Shown: in pieces, positions 23,401-35,900 of the stretch | Layout: every line of letters starts with the position of its first letter | Numbering within the stretch: the first letter of the stretch is position 1 | DNA from: Beta vulgaris subsp. vulgaris | Lineage: Eukaryota; Streptophyta; Magnoliopsida; Caryophyllales; Amaranthaceae | Direction: 5' to 3' | DNA length: 64,000 bases | Assembly: GCF_026745355.1 (NCBI RefSeq) | Contig: NC_079210.1 | Location: forward strand, 29,487,116 to 29,551,115 | Made by a program: the position numbers and the translations under genes | The notes under the pieces: generated by a model | Told to the model about the DNA's origin: nothing | Seen by the model: the letters and a program-made list of their open reading frames with translations, nothing else | The model's database searches: none

Positions 23401-23637
23401 GGTTGTTACGCTCTTCTATCTAACCCGCATAAGTATAATCTTGATGATGCTTGAATAATCAATTCTATTTATTATATTGAAGTTATTAATTTTTTTTTTG
23501 TCATGACGTAGATCTTTAATTGATAATCGTGATTAGTTGTAAATTCTAACCCTTTTGTTATTCTTGTATATAAGATTTCTGATTGCTTTTTTTGTCATAT
23601 GCATGATTTTTATCACTCACATGTTATTATTGCTAAA

Positions 23638-23737
23638 TATCAAAGACCTTTGAGTCTAATGGTATGGCTTCCTATCTCCCACATGGGAGACCAAGGTTCA
23701 AATCTTACCACAGGTTCCCGATAGAGAGCCCAAAAAA
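23638..23737 (+). mobile_element. Very short tRNA-like SINE
   Basis: This 100-bp insert is flanked by a perfect 17-bp TSD, ATGTTATTATTGCTAAA (23621-23637 and 23738-23754), and ends in a short A-run. It contains an A-box-like TCTAATGGTATGG and a B-box-like GGTTCAAATCT about 33 bp apart, the RNA polymerase III promoter layout of a tRNA-derived SINE. A small stem (TCTCCCACATGGGAGA) lies between them. A long TSD with an A-tail shows LINE-type target-primed insertion. Confidence 0.85.
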
Positions 23738-23754
23738 ATGTTATTATTGCTAAA

Positions 23755-24566
23755 CAAGAGTTGTTCTAATTAATTCTGATAATTTGGACAAACTGTTAGG
23801 ATCTTTGTAATTTGATTGCTGAATAATTTGTGACTAAAATATAGTCTTCTTATTTGCAACATGAACCAACCTAGAATTAAATATTTTTAGCGTGTATTAA
23901 AATACTATATGATTTTCTTTTGCATAAAATCTATAATGAATCAATAATAAGTAGAGGCCTGCAATGAACAATATAGTTACTGGTTGTATCAATAAATAGT
24001 TTTAAAAAGTCGCTTATATGGTTGTATTGACTTTGTCGCTATTTATCAATCGACTTTTTAAAACTATCTCGCATAATCATATAAGCAAAGACAAAGTCAA
24101 GTGGAGTCTTGTTAGATTCGTCTCAATGCGAGGATTCCAAATATCAAATTTTATAATTTTTACTTACATCCAATAAGAGATATTGACATTCAAAAAATCG
24201 TCTCGACAAATGTAAAAAAGCAAATCATGTAACTAAAATAAATAGACAAATAGTATAAGATAAGTTTAAATACGATAAGATAAAAAAAAAAAAAAAAAGT
24301 TGAATCAAACATTGTCATAAGTTGAGCATTCTAAGTTCAAATAAATATGTATATCTTTCACCTAAAGGAAAGATGACCACAAAATTTTCTGTACAAAGCG
24401 TTATCCCCGACCCTACAAAAATCAATTGCACTTTCTCAACTTTTAACCCGTGCAAAAGGACAAACTGCCTGCTGGACAAGCATTACTTGGGAGTATCAAT
24501 TATTATAAATTAACTGCAGACAAAGCAATACACTTTCTCACGCACTATTCTAATAATATCGACTAG
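23755..24566. other. Intergenic, no gene; a hairpin and a poly(A) run
   Basis: A perfect 16-bp inverted repeat, TAGTTTTAAAAAGTCG, lies at 23997-24012 with its complement at 24051-24066. GATTCGTCTCAATG near 24115 repeats a phrase at about 104. A poly(A) run lies near 24280-24298. Small open frames here show no recognisable domain. Confidence 0.5.
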
Positions 24567-25649
24567 GTTATGTTTATTTTACCTTATTTTTACTTAAAAT
24601 ATCTTATTTTTACTTATTTTAGATTAGATTATATCAGAAAAAAATAAGTTCAAATTAGATTAGAGTAGAACATGCCAACTTTTTTTAATATAGTGACTAG
24701 TTTAATCTATCTAGGAACCAGGTTAATCTATTTCGTGACCAGTTTAAGGTATTGAGTAATGACATTCTTTAATCCATTTAGTGACTAGTTTAATCCATTT
24801 AGTGGCTAATTTAATCTTTCGGTAAAACTATTGATTTAATTTTTTGAAATTATCTGTTGTAGTTCGATAATCAAGAAATAAAGAAAGGAGAAGACAAGGG
24901 ATGACTAGGATAGTCTTGGGTTAGAGTGAAATTGAATGGACTTGTTTGAAAAATTCCGTGTTGGATTCGTCTAATTTTATGTTAAAATTATACCGCATAT
25001 TCTAATAATTTGCGAAAGAATATTCTTTTGGCAATTGTACGTGTTCTTTTTTATATTTCTTTTAATTAACAATTTTGATATGTGATATTATTTTTGATGT
25101 TGTATATGTAATGAACTTGACAATAGTATATGATGTTAATTTTTGTAACAATTTTGGTAGAATAAAATAAAATATATTACTAGTTATATAGAATATGACA
25201 ACGATATAAGAATAATATTTAACAATTTTGTTCAAGATCATATGATTATATATATTTATAGGTTTATTTATAATAAAAAAGAATAATTTATTCATATAAC
25301 AAAGAACATGGTGCTAGTTAAATCCAAACATGCCATCAATATAAAAGTAACATTTATCTTTTATTGTTAGAATGTGTTATTTAAATAGATTTTGTATCTC
25401 TTTCAATGTATTTTTTTTTTATTATCATTATATGTTATTTTCATTACTATCTAACTTCTTATCATAAACGGACTTTAGACAACAACAACATGTTCTCTTT
25501 ACCATGAACAATATGTTCTTTTTTACCTAAAATATATGTTCTTTCATTTTTAATTGCATTTTCATTTACTAATGTCCTCTTTTCAAAAAAAAAAATAAAA
25601 AAAAAAATAATAATAATAATAATAATAACTATAAAAATTATTATTATTA
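24567..25649. repeat. AT-rich interspersed repeat, no gene
   Basis: The start (ATTTTACCTTATTTTTACTT) is the inverse of the terminus near 26095-26131 and of the one at the window start. This suggests a MITE-like element spanning about 24567-26131 with the Helitron inside it. No TSD could be confirmed. Confidence 0.35.
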
Positions 25650-25913
25650 TCTATACTGATATATTAAAAGGCGTGCATAAGTCAGCAACGGTGCCATATG
25701 CGCTCTCCCTAAGAAGTTTTAGTTCATGTAATCCATGTACAATAAAGAGAAATTAGAAATTGCATAGTATAGGTTTTGATCCTGTGACCTCAAGTTCATG
25801 TACTAAAGTTTTAACCACTAGACCAAGTTGTATTTAGTGTTATCATATCAAAGTACAATATTAATAAATGAAATTTTTTCTTACCCGGGGCATAGCCCAG
25901 GCCTAATAACTAG
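25650..25913 (+). mobile_element. Small non-autonomous Helitron
   Basis: It begins TCTATACTGATATATTAAAA and ends with a GC-rich hairpin-like CCCGGGGCATAGCCCAGGCC, a short A-rich spacer and CTAG. It sits between A (25649) and T (25914), as Helitrons do, with no TSD. The 264-bp length means it has no RepHel protein. Inside, on the minus strand, is a tRNA-like A-box/B-box pair (TTGGTCTAGTGGTTAAAAC and GGATCAAAACC, about 25780-25835). Confidence 0.88.
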
Positions 25914-26261
25914 TTATTATTATTAAAAGTTGTACATAGTGATAAAATGATAGTAATAGTAATACTAGTATGGAATACTAAGTAATAATAATATTAGTAA
26001 TAATATGCTTTATAAAAGATACGTTCACATCACATTAATAAGTTCAGATCATATTAGAAAAAATTAATTCAAATCAGATCTAATTTGTTAAGTTCAGATA
26101 AGTAAAAATAAGGTGAACTAAAAATAGTGGTAGTCTTATTGACACTTACCATTTACAGTCAACTTAAATGGATGTGCCCAACGTTATTACATGAAAAGAA
26201 ATGACCACTGTATGATATACTCCAATAATATTAGTGTGACCGAGTCCATTCAATACTACCC

Positions 26262-26426
26262 TATAAAGTATAATGTCTATTTATTGTAGTTGGATTATCC
26301 ATGTGGTCACATACATTAAAAAAATTCCATATATTCTGTATTTCAACTCCATTCATTTACACTTTTGATTATATCTCTACAGAATACACACTTAAAAGTT
26401 AAAACATCATAGAAAGATCCAAAACT
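26262..26426 (+). promoter_or_regulatory. Putative core promoter and 5' leader of the TBL gene
   Basis: A TATA-like CTATAAAGTA at 26261-26270 lies about 165 bp before the start codon. The sequence to 26426 has no upstream ATG in a strong context, and the start context is AAAACTATGC. The assignment is inferred from position only. Confidence 0.4.
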
Positions 26427-26977
26427 ATGCAATTAAGTTTCACCATCAAAGACAAATGGAAACTCTGCACAATTGCTACCATATTTTGCTGCTTAATCCT
26501 TATCATTTTTCTGAATCAAAGTAACAAAAATGTAAGCTTTTCAAACAATATGCTACCACTTGCTCCATTGCTTGAATCACAGGCACCTCTGTCTAGCATC
26601 GTAGCGCAGCTTCCGCGCCCCTCTTGTCCACCACCTTCCGCAACCAGCGTAATAACAAAAAACCTCGACCCTTTTAATTTTACCTCTATTAGTACCACAG
26701 TTGAACAGCAACCAAACACGACTTTATTAAGTCAAAGAGACAAGCTGAATGTGAGTGTATATAATTTGAAGAAACCAATTATAATGAAGACGAATATTGC
26801 TGGACAGGAATGTGATATGTTTGATGGGAGATGGGTTTACAAGCCAAAAGAAAAGCCTAAATATAATTCAATTAAGTGTCCTTTTATTGAGGAGAAGATG
26901 AACTGTAGAAAGAATGGGAGGCCAGATTTTGAATATGAGAAGTGGAGATGGGAAGCTAGAGATTGCAAAATACCACT
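26427..26977 (+). CDS. TBL gene exon 1
   Basis: The exon encodes the membrane anchor, stem and PMR5N domain, residues 1-183 plus two bases of codon 184. The donor is ACT/GTAAGA. The Cys residues of the PMR5N domain (C129, C151, C160, C180) are present. It is open through the donor, and the short run-on frame stops at 26979-26981. Confidence 0.93.
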
Positions 26978-29900
26978 GTAAGAATCTCTATAATTTTATT
27001 TTCATTATTTTCCTTCATCTGGGTATTAAGTTTTACTAAAGCGTCATATATGATATACTAAATACAAATTACTTCTCTTTCTTCGTTAATAAAATTGACA
27101 TTAATGTTTTGGAACTATTATTGATGTATCAATTACTGAATTTGATTTTTATTGATGAGTGTGGCTCGTTTGTGGTTAAGAATACTATGTTTGTCTCACA
27201 CTCCCGCAGTTTCATCTTAATATACACACTTACACTTTGCGTTCATTTTAACAATGTCAAAGGAACTCACTTTACGAACAAATTTTTTAGATTGAGATAG
27301 CTCAAGCCTTACCAAATATTTCTCATTTTTTTACTTTTTGAAATTCTCATTTAACATTAGATTTTTGTCAAACAATTCAAAAATTCTTTTTTCAATATTA
27401 GTTTGAATCCTTTTAAGCCAAGAAATGTGTTCTTTTGCAATTACTAAGACATGTTCATTTTGCTTCAATTTAGTAGACTCATCTTTGCAATCATTTACAG
27501 CATTAACAATAAAATCAAATAATTGCTCTTTACTTAAAGAATTAAGACGAGATTTAATAGTGTCTATACTTACCTCAAGAGATTCAATCTCTTCGTTAGA
27601 TTCGGAAATAGCCATAAGACAAAAGTTAGATTCGGAGTCAGTGTCTCCCCATGCAACAACCATAGCTTTCTTCATGTCAGATCTAGTATAGGAACTATTG
27701 TATTCCTTGTTCCTATCTTTGCTTCGTTCCCTTCCTTTGCCTTTGTCTTGTTCCCATCGAGGATAATCCTTGATGAAGTGGTCGGGACTGCCACACTTAT
27801 GACAAATACGTTTGTTAGTGTATTTCTTATTTTTACCTTTATAATCTCCATTCTTCATGTTCCTACAAATTCTCTTCGTCAGTTTTCGAGTCGTCGCTTT
27901 CATCTGCTTTCACGACAATCGACTTCTGTTTTGGCATGTCACCATTCTCAGTGTCCAAGTGTAGCTCGTGAGTCACAATGGAACCAATAAGTTGTTACAG
28001 ATTAAACTTTCTAAAGTCCTTAGTTTCTTGTAAGGCCGTAAACTTAGCCATCCAACGATCCTTAGGAAGACTTCTTAGGATCTTTCGTACATGTTCTCCT
28101 GATGTAATTTCTTTTCCAAGAGAGGTTAGCTCATTAATGATATTAGTAAATCGTGTAAACATCTCTTGAATGGATTCTTTAGATTTCATTTGGAAAATTA
28201 AAGTTCGTATTGATTGATTAAAAGATCAATCTTTGATCTCTTAACTTCACTCGTACCTTCATGGGTGACTTCAAGAAGATCCCAAATTTGTTTTGGGGTC
28301 TTGCGGTTTTGCATATCATGACACGATTGTGTTCATGAGGTCCAATACCACAATGAAGCAGTTTAATAGCGAGAGCATTCCATTTTTTCGAAATCTTCTT
28401 TTTCGAAATCATTTATGGATTTAGGGATTACCTCATTTTTGTCGTTAGTGGCAGTTACTTCAAAATCGCCTACCTCTATAACTTTCCATACCTGCTAGTT
28501 GTCGGCTTTGATGAAGATCTCCATTCCATTCTTCTAGTAGGTGTAGGACTTGCCATTGAACATCGGTGGCCTCTGAGTAGAGTACCCTTCTTCCAGTTTT
28601 TCTCTAGCATTCATATTTTCCAAGATCTTGAACTCAATAGGGTTTCCTATATTTTAGAGTTTTCGCTCTGATACCAATTCTTGTATAATATGAGCACTAT
28701 ATGAGGGGTGAAGGGTGAATTATAGCGAGAGAATAAGCGTAACATTTTATGGAATTAAAAGCTAGCTAGGGAACACACAATGGAAACACAAGACATTTTA
28801 GTGAGGAAAAATTTCCTAGGGCCAATTAGGAAGAAACAACCTCGACCACAAGGAATTTTAACTCAAACTTTCCACTATAATAGCTCAACTACTCTGTTAC
28901 AAACCTATTAATTCTCTAGAGCCACAAGCTAAGTTCCTAAACTCAAGTTCCCAACAATAGTTCCCTCTAATTGTTGTTCCTCTGAAACTTCACTGGAAGT
29001 TACTTTCACTTTCCCTTTCTCTTGCTTCACTCAAAGCTTTCTCACACTTACATGAGTTCGCTCAAACCCATTAAACAAACAAATATAATTTCTGATAACA
29101 ATGGAAGAGTAAAAATAAAATATCGTAAGTATGAATTCTCTTGGGAACACGGCACCGACACTTAGACAACTTAGGATTTTATGATATGCCAGACACACTT
29201 TGGTGTGACTAATAAAAGTCAGACACAAATTAATCTTGGGATTAGGCGCCTATTATAGTAAGTATCCATGAATTAATTTTTCACTAATTAACCCACTAAC
29301 CCCATGATCTCCATTAATTAACTTTGCTTGGGAACTAATAAGCTAACCCACTAACTCACTCAGAACGTGTAACAATGTAAATTAAGTGATAAGTGGTTAC
29401 TTGGAGAATAGTTAAATAATTAAAAGTTAATCTAATTTAGGAAAAATAAATTTCCCATTTATTTTAAATAACCCGAAAAGAAAATCAAATTTTATTTTAA
29501 AAAAAATCATGTTATTTAAAATAGGAAAGATAAAATTTTAAAAATAATATATTTTTATTTGTTTTGGAATTAAGATAAAATAATTAAAATCTTTTCCTAA
29601 CTAATTCCCTAAAATAGTTGATCTAAGCCTAAATAAACTAGCACTCCTAAAATTTCTTTTAAACACTTAACAATACTTAGGCGCTTAACATTTATTAGAT
29701 TCAGGTGTTCCTAATTTAGTTTCTAAGTCAGTTCCCAACTGTAGTTCCTAAGCTGTGCGAGTGTATGTTCCTGTCATGGGAAAATAACTTAGTTCCATTG
29801 AAAATTCAACACCAAACATCTTGTAACTTTACTCAACCTTAACATGAAGAATATAATACACCCTAATGTATTCTAATCTTCATTCCAAGCTTGATTCTTC

Positions 29901-32900
29901 ATCTTAGGATTATCTTCACTTCGATCTTGATTAATTCTCCTTTCTTTAATCTTTGATCATGTATTCTCTTTGTTCTTCAATGAATAACCTAGCAACATCA
30001 CACATGAAATAATACAAGTTGTCTTTTGTGGTTAAGTCATCTTCAAAACTTAGGGTCAACAGAAAGTAACGTAAAATTGATCAATGTGTTCAATAATACA
30101 ATGTTGTCTTTGTATAAAAACATACCCAAAAGAGAAATACTCTCAAGTAGTATGGAATATATCAAAAATGAATATTAGAAGATTTTTAAGAAACATAAGT
30201 AATATTAAATATTTGATTTAGATGTACAAAGTACCTTATGAAAAAATTTCCTCATTTTACACTTGTAGGTTTTGGTAGGCCAACTGAATTATCAAATTGG
30301 TATGAGAAAGAAGAGCTCTTAAAAATTAAAAATCATGAGAGAGGGAGAGAGAGCGTAACCCTAGTGATAGAAACTATCTTCAACAATGGCAAACTGTAAC
30401 TAGAAGGAAAACAAAGCCAATCTTTCCAACCCGAGCTTCTCGCACACTTTTCATAAACTACCTCTCCCTCTCCACAACCAGTTCAGAAATAGCATCGATC
30501 TTCAAACCCCATGGTACCATTAATTACATGTATATCCTAATCATCTATAAAAGCAGCAACCACAAATGTGCCTTCATCCAATTCCTTTACCCCCAATCTC
30601 TCCTATCTACAATATGGGATGAGAATGGCAGAAAAATATGATAAGCCCCCAGCTTCTCTCCACCATATAAATAATTATCACTTTCCTCCACCCCCCATCT
30701 CGTAACTCACAAATAGAACCTTTTGAAACCTTCCTGCCCTCAAAACTATTCTCTAAGGGACAATAGATCCTATAAAGAAGCTACCTCTTCTACAAAGAAT
30801 CAAACCAACAACCAAAAAACCGCATAATACTTTGGAAGTCCTAGAGCCTCTTGAACCCTCATTGCACCATATCCCCTTAGATAAGCCAAATTATCGTCTC
30901 CCTGAACCTTCCACTCACACAATTATGAGCTCGAGAGCTCTGGGAGAAGACATTAAGTAAAACAACCAGGAATTACATGGAGCACTTGACATGGAGGATG
31001 ATTATATCGCGTCTCTAACAAGATCGAAATGCAAGGAGAAAAAGGATGTTTTTCAACAAAGTGTGCTCCATCTCATTATTTTCGATTCCATTGAAGACAA
31101 AAAGTCGATTATTGAGAGCAAATGGTTAGAGGACTGGTTTGTTGGATTAAGGATGTCGATGATAAGTCAACCTTCTTATGGAGGGAGAATTGGCTCAAGA
31201 TAGTGGAGGTTCCTTTGATCGGATGGAGTTACGAAATTTTTTATAAAATTGGATGTGTCTTTAGGAGAACCATATATGTCAATTACAAGGAGTACAACTA
31301 TGCATATGTCATGGTTTTTACTGGTATTCTTCTTGCATTAAAGAACAAACTATCTCTGAAGATTGATGGAAAATAATATCCTATCTGTATCTCTGAGTTA
31401 GATATTCATGTCCTATTCCAAATTTGGGTCTTTTGTCAGAAATAAGACAAGGTGCATAAAGAATGATGAGGATGATGATTCTTCGGATCATGACGTATTG
31501 AATGATGTCACGTCAACCCCCCAAAAATCGCCCCTAGGCTCTTCCCCTTTATTTTTACCATACAGAAGTACTAGACTCACCTATTACAAAAGTACCTATA
31601 ATCCTTGACCCCTTCCCATCAAATGATGACATCAGAAATTCCAATAACTTGAATATTGGAACTTCTTCCAATGATTTCCTCGAGAAGACAGAAAAACTAG
31701 TGCCCTAACTCTATGAAATTAATACCAACTGCTACAACCAAATACCTTCCCATGATAATATCCAATTGTTTGGCATCAAAAAGTTACCTTTTAAAACCTT
31801 GCCAGAGGTTGCTCGCCCTCTTTTGAAAAATCCAATGACTACAAAAATAAAATCTCATTTGGGCCCCCTATCTCATATTTCCCTTCCCCATAATTCTCAG
31901 CCAAGCCCAAACCATCGTCCCCTGCTAGATTCACTAAATAAACCCAATATCATTCCCCCCATTATAAATTCACCTGTCTAGATTTCTAACAAATTTAGGC
32001 CTCTGAGCAAACCTCCTAGAAAAACCACGTCCTCCTTCAACTCTTTGGACTCTTCTTCACGTAGTGGGCTGCTCTTTCCTCCTGCCAGTTTTGAATAAAC
32101 TATTCCAGCCCAATTCAAAGCTGCTTAGATTGAAAATAGAAAGAAAAAGTTGGAGAAAAAGAAAAAAGTTATGCAATCCTCTCCTACTTTCAATACAAAC
32201 CCACTTGGCTCTCCCAATCCTCTAAATTTCGGTGCAATTTTGGTTGATGACGTTATGGAGATGGCAAGTATTCTTGGCTTATCCTTTAATGGATACACGC
32301 TGGAACTTAGGCATCAGATTCTCTGGTTGGTGGATCTCTGGTTGGGGGACTCCCTTTCCTTACTCATTTGATGATGTCCTTTGAAACCTGATATGTTTAT
32401 CGTGTTTCTCACAACAAAACTCTTCTCATCCTTTGAAGGCAATCAGTTCGGTTAATAATGTATAGACAACCCCTCCCTCGGACTTTTTGAAGTGGAACGT
32501 GGATGCCTCAGTGATCCAATCTCAATTAAAGTTGGCAACAGGTGGTATCCTTCGCAACTGTCGAGGTGATTTCATGTGTGTATTCTCTAGCCCTCTCCCA
32601 TTAATGGACATCAACTCATCTGAAATCTTCGCAATCATCAGGGCTATCCAAATTTCAATGGCTTTTGACCGCTTGAAGCATTGCCATATGATCATCGAAT
32701 CCGACTCCGCAAATGCTGTAATGTGGTACAATGAAAATAAAAGGGGACCTTGGAACCTCAACTTCCAACTAAACTATATCCGCAATGCTGAAAGTAAGTG
32801 GATGAATATTAAGATTATCCACAAAGGGAGGGTCACAAATGTTGTGGCATACGCTTTAGCCAAGCAAGGACTAAAATGTAGTGATGAATTTCTACCTTGG

Positions 32901-35900
32901 CTTTAACAAGAGAACGGAGTAGTGACTGCAATACCTTATTTTGCTTTGGTCTGTAAATTTCTTTTAACTACTATTTTTTAGTATTATGTTGTAATGACTT
33001 TGGCCACAATTTGGGAAGCTGCTATGCTCCTCCTTAATATATAATTGCGGAAATAAAATGAAAAAAAATGTCTTGAAAATGGTTACAAAAAGTGATAGGG
33101 GGACATATATATTGGAATTAGCAATCATGATACTTAACCAACTAATATTCCAAAGAACTAAATCAACGTCATATAAACCTACCTTTTTGTCGAATTTAAC
33201 TTTTCCTATTAGATCTTTATTTAAACTCAATGACAATATTAAGACATTATTACTATAAACCCCCAATTTTACTCTTTATACCCCTTTATCGGGTATGAAA
33301 AATGCCCTTAAATTTTATATCAACATTTAGTGGTTGACTATTTTGGCCAAGTTTTTAATTTGATTATGTCCTTTTACCTATAGCTTTGATGGAAGAGACA
33401 TGCTAGAAAGGCTTCGAAACAAGAGGGTGATCATCGTAGGGGACTCATTAAATAGAAACATGTGGGAATCTCTCTCTTGCCTTCTTTATTCCTCTATACA
33501 TCGCTCTAGAGTTGAAGTCCGTGCTAAATTTCGAGACTACAAGGTTCTTAAAGCAAAAGTAAGTGAGGATCTAAATTTGCAAATTTATTTTTCTTACGAG
33601 TATATCCTACCATGTATTACTTTTCATAATATATATATATATATATTCTTTATTATTTATGTTTGATTGCAGGATTATAATACGACAGTCGAGTTCCATT
33701 GGAGTCCATTTTTAGTTGATTTTGATACGAATCATAAAAGTGGGAAAAAAGTTTTAGTGCTTGACAAATTGTCATCCAATTCAAAGCTGTGGCAAGGGGC
33801 TGATGTTATGGTATTTAACTCAGGGCACTGGTGGACTCACAGAGGAAAATTCAAAGCGTAAGTATAGCTAAAACTAAAAGACTTATTTTTATTATTGGGT
33901 CACTTGTTTATGCACGTCTGACTAATCTGGGAGAATAATGAACATGTCGAACTCATTTATGATTTTGAATTTCACGTAAATAATTCTAAAAATTTAATAT
34001 GTTGATAGATGAAATACAAAAAAAGAAGAATTTCAGGGAGAATTTATAACGAGGTAACATGAAAATTACGGTAAGAGAGATTTATGTGAGAAAAACGACA
34101 CAAATTCAACAAAAAATAAGTCCTCAACTTATTGCCAGGCTCGTATGAGCTAACACTCCAAGCTATACGTCAAACATCCTTATTTTTTAGACAACCATTA
34201 ACTCATATCAAATCCAGGAAAGTTAGCAGATATAAGTATAATTGGCCACAATTTTTTTTAGCCAAAATCATATAGTTAAGAAGAAGATTTCAGCAAGAAG
34301 TGGTATCAAAACCCTTGCTCCAATAGACTGATTTATATAAATGGGTTGCTGTAATTAATCCACACTCACAAATCATCTGTAACTATTAGTGATATCTTTT
34401 TTTCCAGATAAATTAAAGAGCATCTTACAAATATAACATGAAAATTTTCGAACTTGTGTAACACAACACAGACCCCCAAAGCAACACACATTGCTTTTTT
34501 TTTTTTTTTTTTAACTATCCATTTTAAATAAAGAATGAATATGACCAAACATTTCAAATGTTGTTGGAGTACAAGGTGACACTCCATAAGGAGGGGGGAG
34601 GGGGCCAGGGTTAATTGAGTGACAAAAACTAATTGTTTTTCGCAAAAACACTCCTATGACATAGTACCTTACACTGTGATGTTTAGTCGTATACTCTATC
34701 TCCGATTTATGTTTTTGCCAGAACTAACCTGTATCAAAATACGAAAACAATGAATTCAAATAATAGACACAAGAATTTAACGTGGTTCAATTTCACCTCT
34801 GAGATCTACGTCCACAAAAACTACTTCTTTTATTATCTAAATCCTAAAATATCAAACTCTTGATATAATACGATTCCCCCACTACTAACTCTAGTAGTGC
34901 TCCCTAACACTTAACCTTAAGTGTTGCTACTGTCTATAATGATTGAAATTACCAAAAGAATAAATACTAAAAAGAGTGCTTCTTATTCAAGTAAAACAGA
35001 GGATTGTTACAATTGTTGTATAGTTACCTAAATTCACTAGAACTCTGTGCCACACACTGTGCTTTGGGATCAGTTTTCAGCTCTCAAATTCTCCGAAATA
35101 AAATATGAAAACGTAAGTTGTTCTCTAATTTCTATCCCTATAACTTATCAACTAAATAAAAAATATTCTCCAAGATATGAGTATCTTGAATAATTTTTAT
35201 TCGTAAAATTAAGGGATAATTTTTTTTTCCTTTCCAAAATCAAATTTAAAGACTAATTTTTTCCTCTTATAAGATAAGGATTCCTCCATATCTTATGCCA
35301 ACTATATTAATAAGATTTTAAATCAATTTTTATCCAAAATTCTTTATCAAATCTATTTCTCTTATAACCAGTTTTTCTTAAAACTCTTGTTTTTATTTTT
35401 TTCGAAAATCTATATCAAAATAATTTTTCATAAAATTAGATTTTCTAAAACCCAATCAACAATGGATAAATCTACAGGGCATGCACGAACACATACTTCA
35501 AAAGCAATGTATTTATCAAATTCAAAGTGAATTCGACAACGAAAACGGTACGATATGATCAATTTTTCATAAGGATCTTGAATAGTTACAGGTAAACAGT
35601 TAGCGTGGTTTTTTTTTTTCTGAAAAAATTTTTAAAGAAATTTTTTCTTTAAAATAAGTTTTTACAAAATTGTTTTATTCGGAAATCTTTATAAAAATAA
35701 TATTTTCCTTTCAAAACTAATTTTCAAAATTAGAAACTCCTTTTTTATATAGAAACATGAAATTAATATAATTACCTGTTTTCTTAACTCAAAAAAATAG
35801 TTAATCTTCCTACTTTCATATTTCTAATTTAGTACAAATTCCAATGAGTTAATTACATTGCATAAACATGACTAAGAATATAACTAGACCTAAGCTTCCA

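Larger units (their letters stand above)
30378..33070 (+). mobile_element. L1-type LINE remnant with the endonuclease and RT region missing
   Basis: Three recognisable parts lie in the correct order on +: an RRM-like ORF1 segment (30378-30641), a DUF4283-like segment (about 31122-31400) and a C-terminal RNase H (32487-32906). An A-rich tail near 33050-33070 follows. No AP endonuclease or RT motifs are seen between 31400 and 32480, so a large internal deletion has occurred. I could not find a TSD. Confidence 0.75.
26978..33383 (+). other. TBL intron 1 (6.4 kb), TE-filled
   Basis: It runs from GTAAGA to CCTATAG. It contains an antisense copia gag fragment and LTR (27331-30061) and an internally deleted LINE (30378-33070). 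Between 26978 and 27300, and after 33070, only AT-rich sequence is seen. Confidence 0.85.

Noticed and set aside
23638..23737. A functional tRNA gene
   Set aside because: Boxes A and B are present, but there is no full cloverleaf or acceptor stem. The A-tail and 17-bp TSD indicate a SINE.
24322..24513. 63-codon frame on +
   Set aside because: It is short, has no recognisable motif and lies in AT-rich intergenic repeat sequence.
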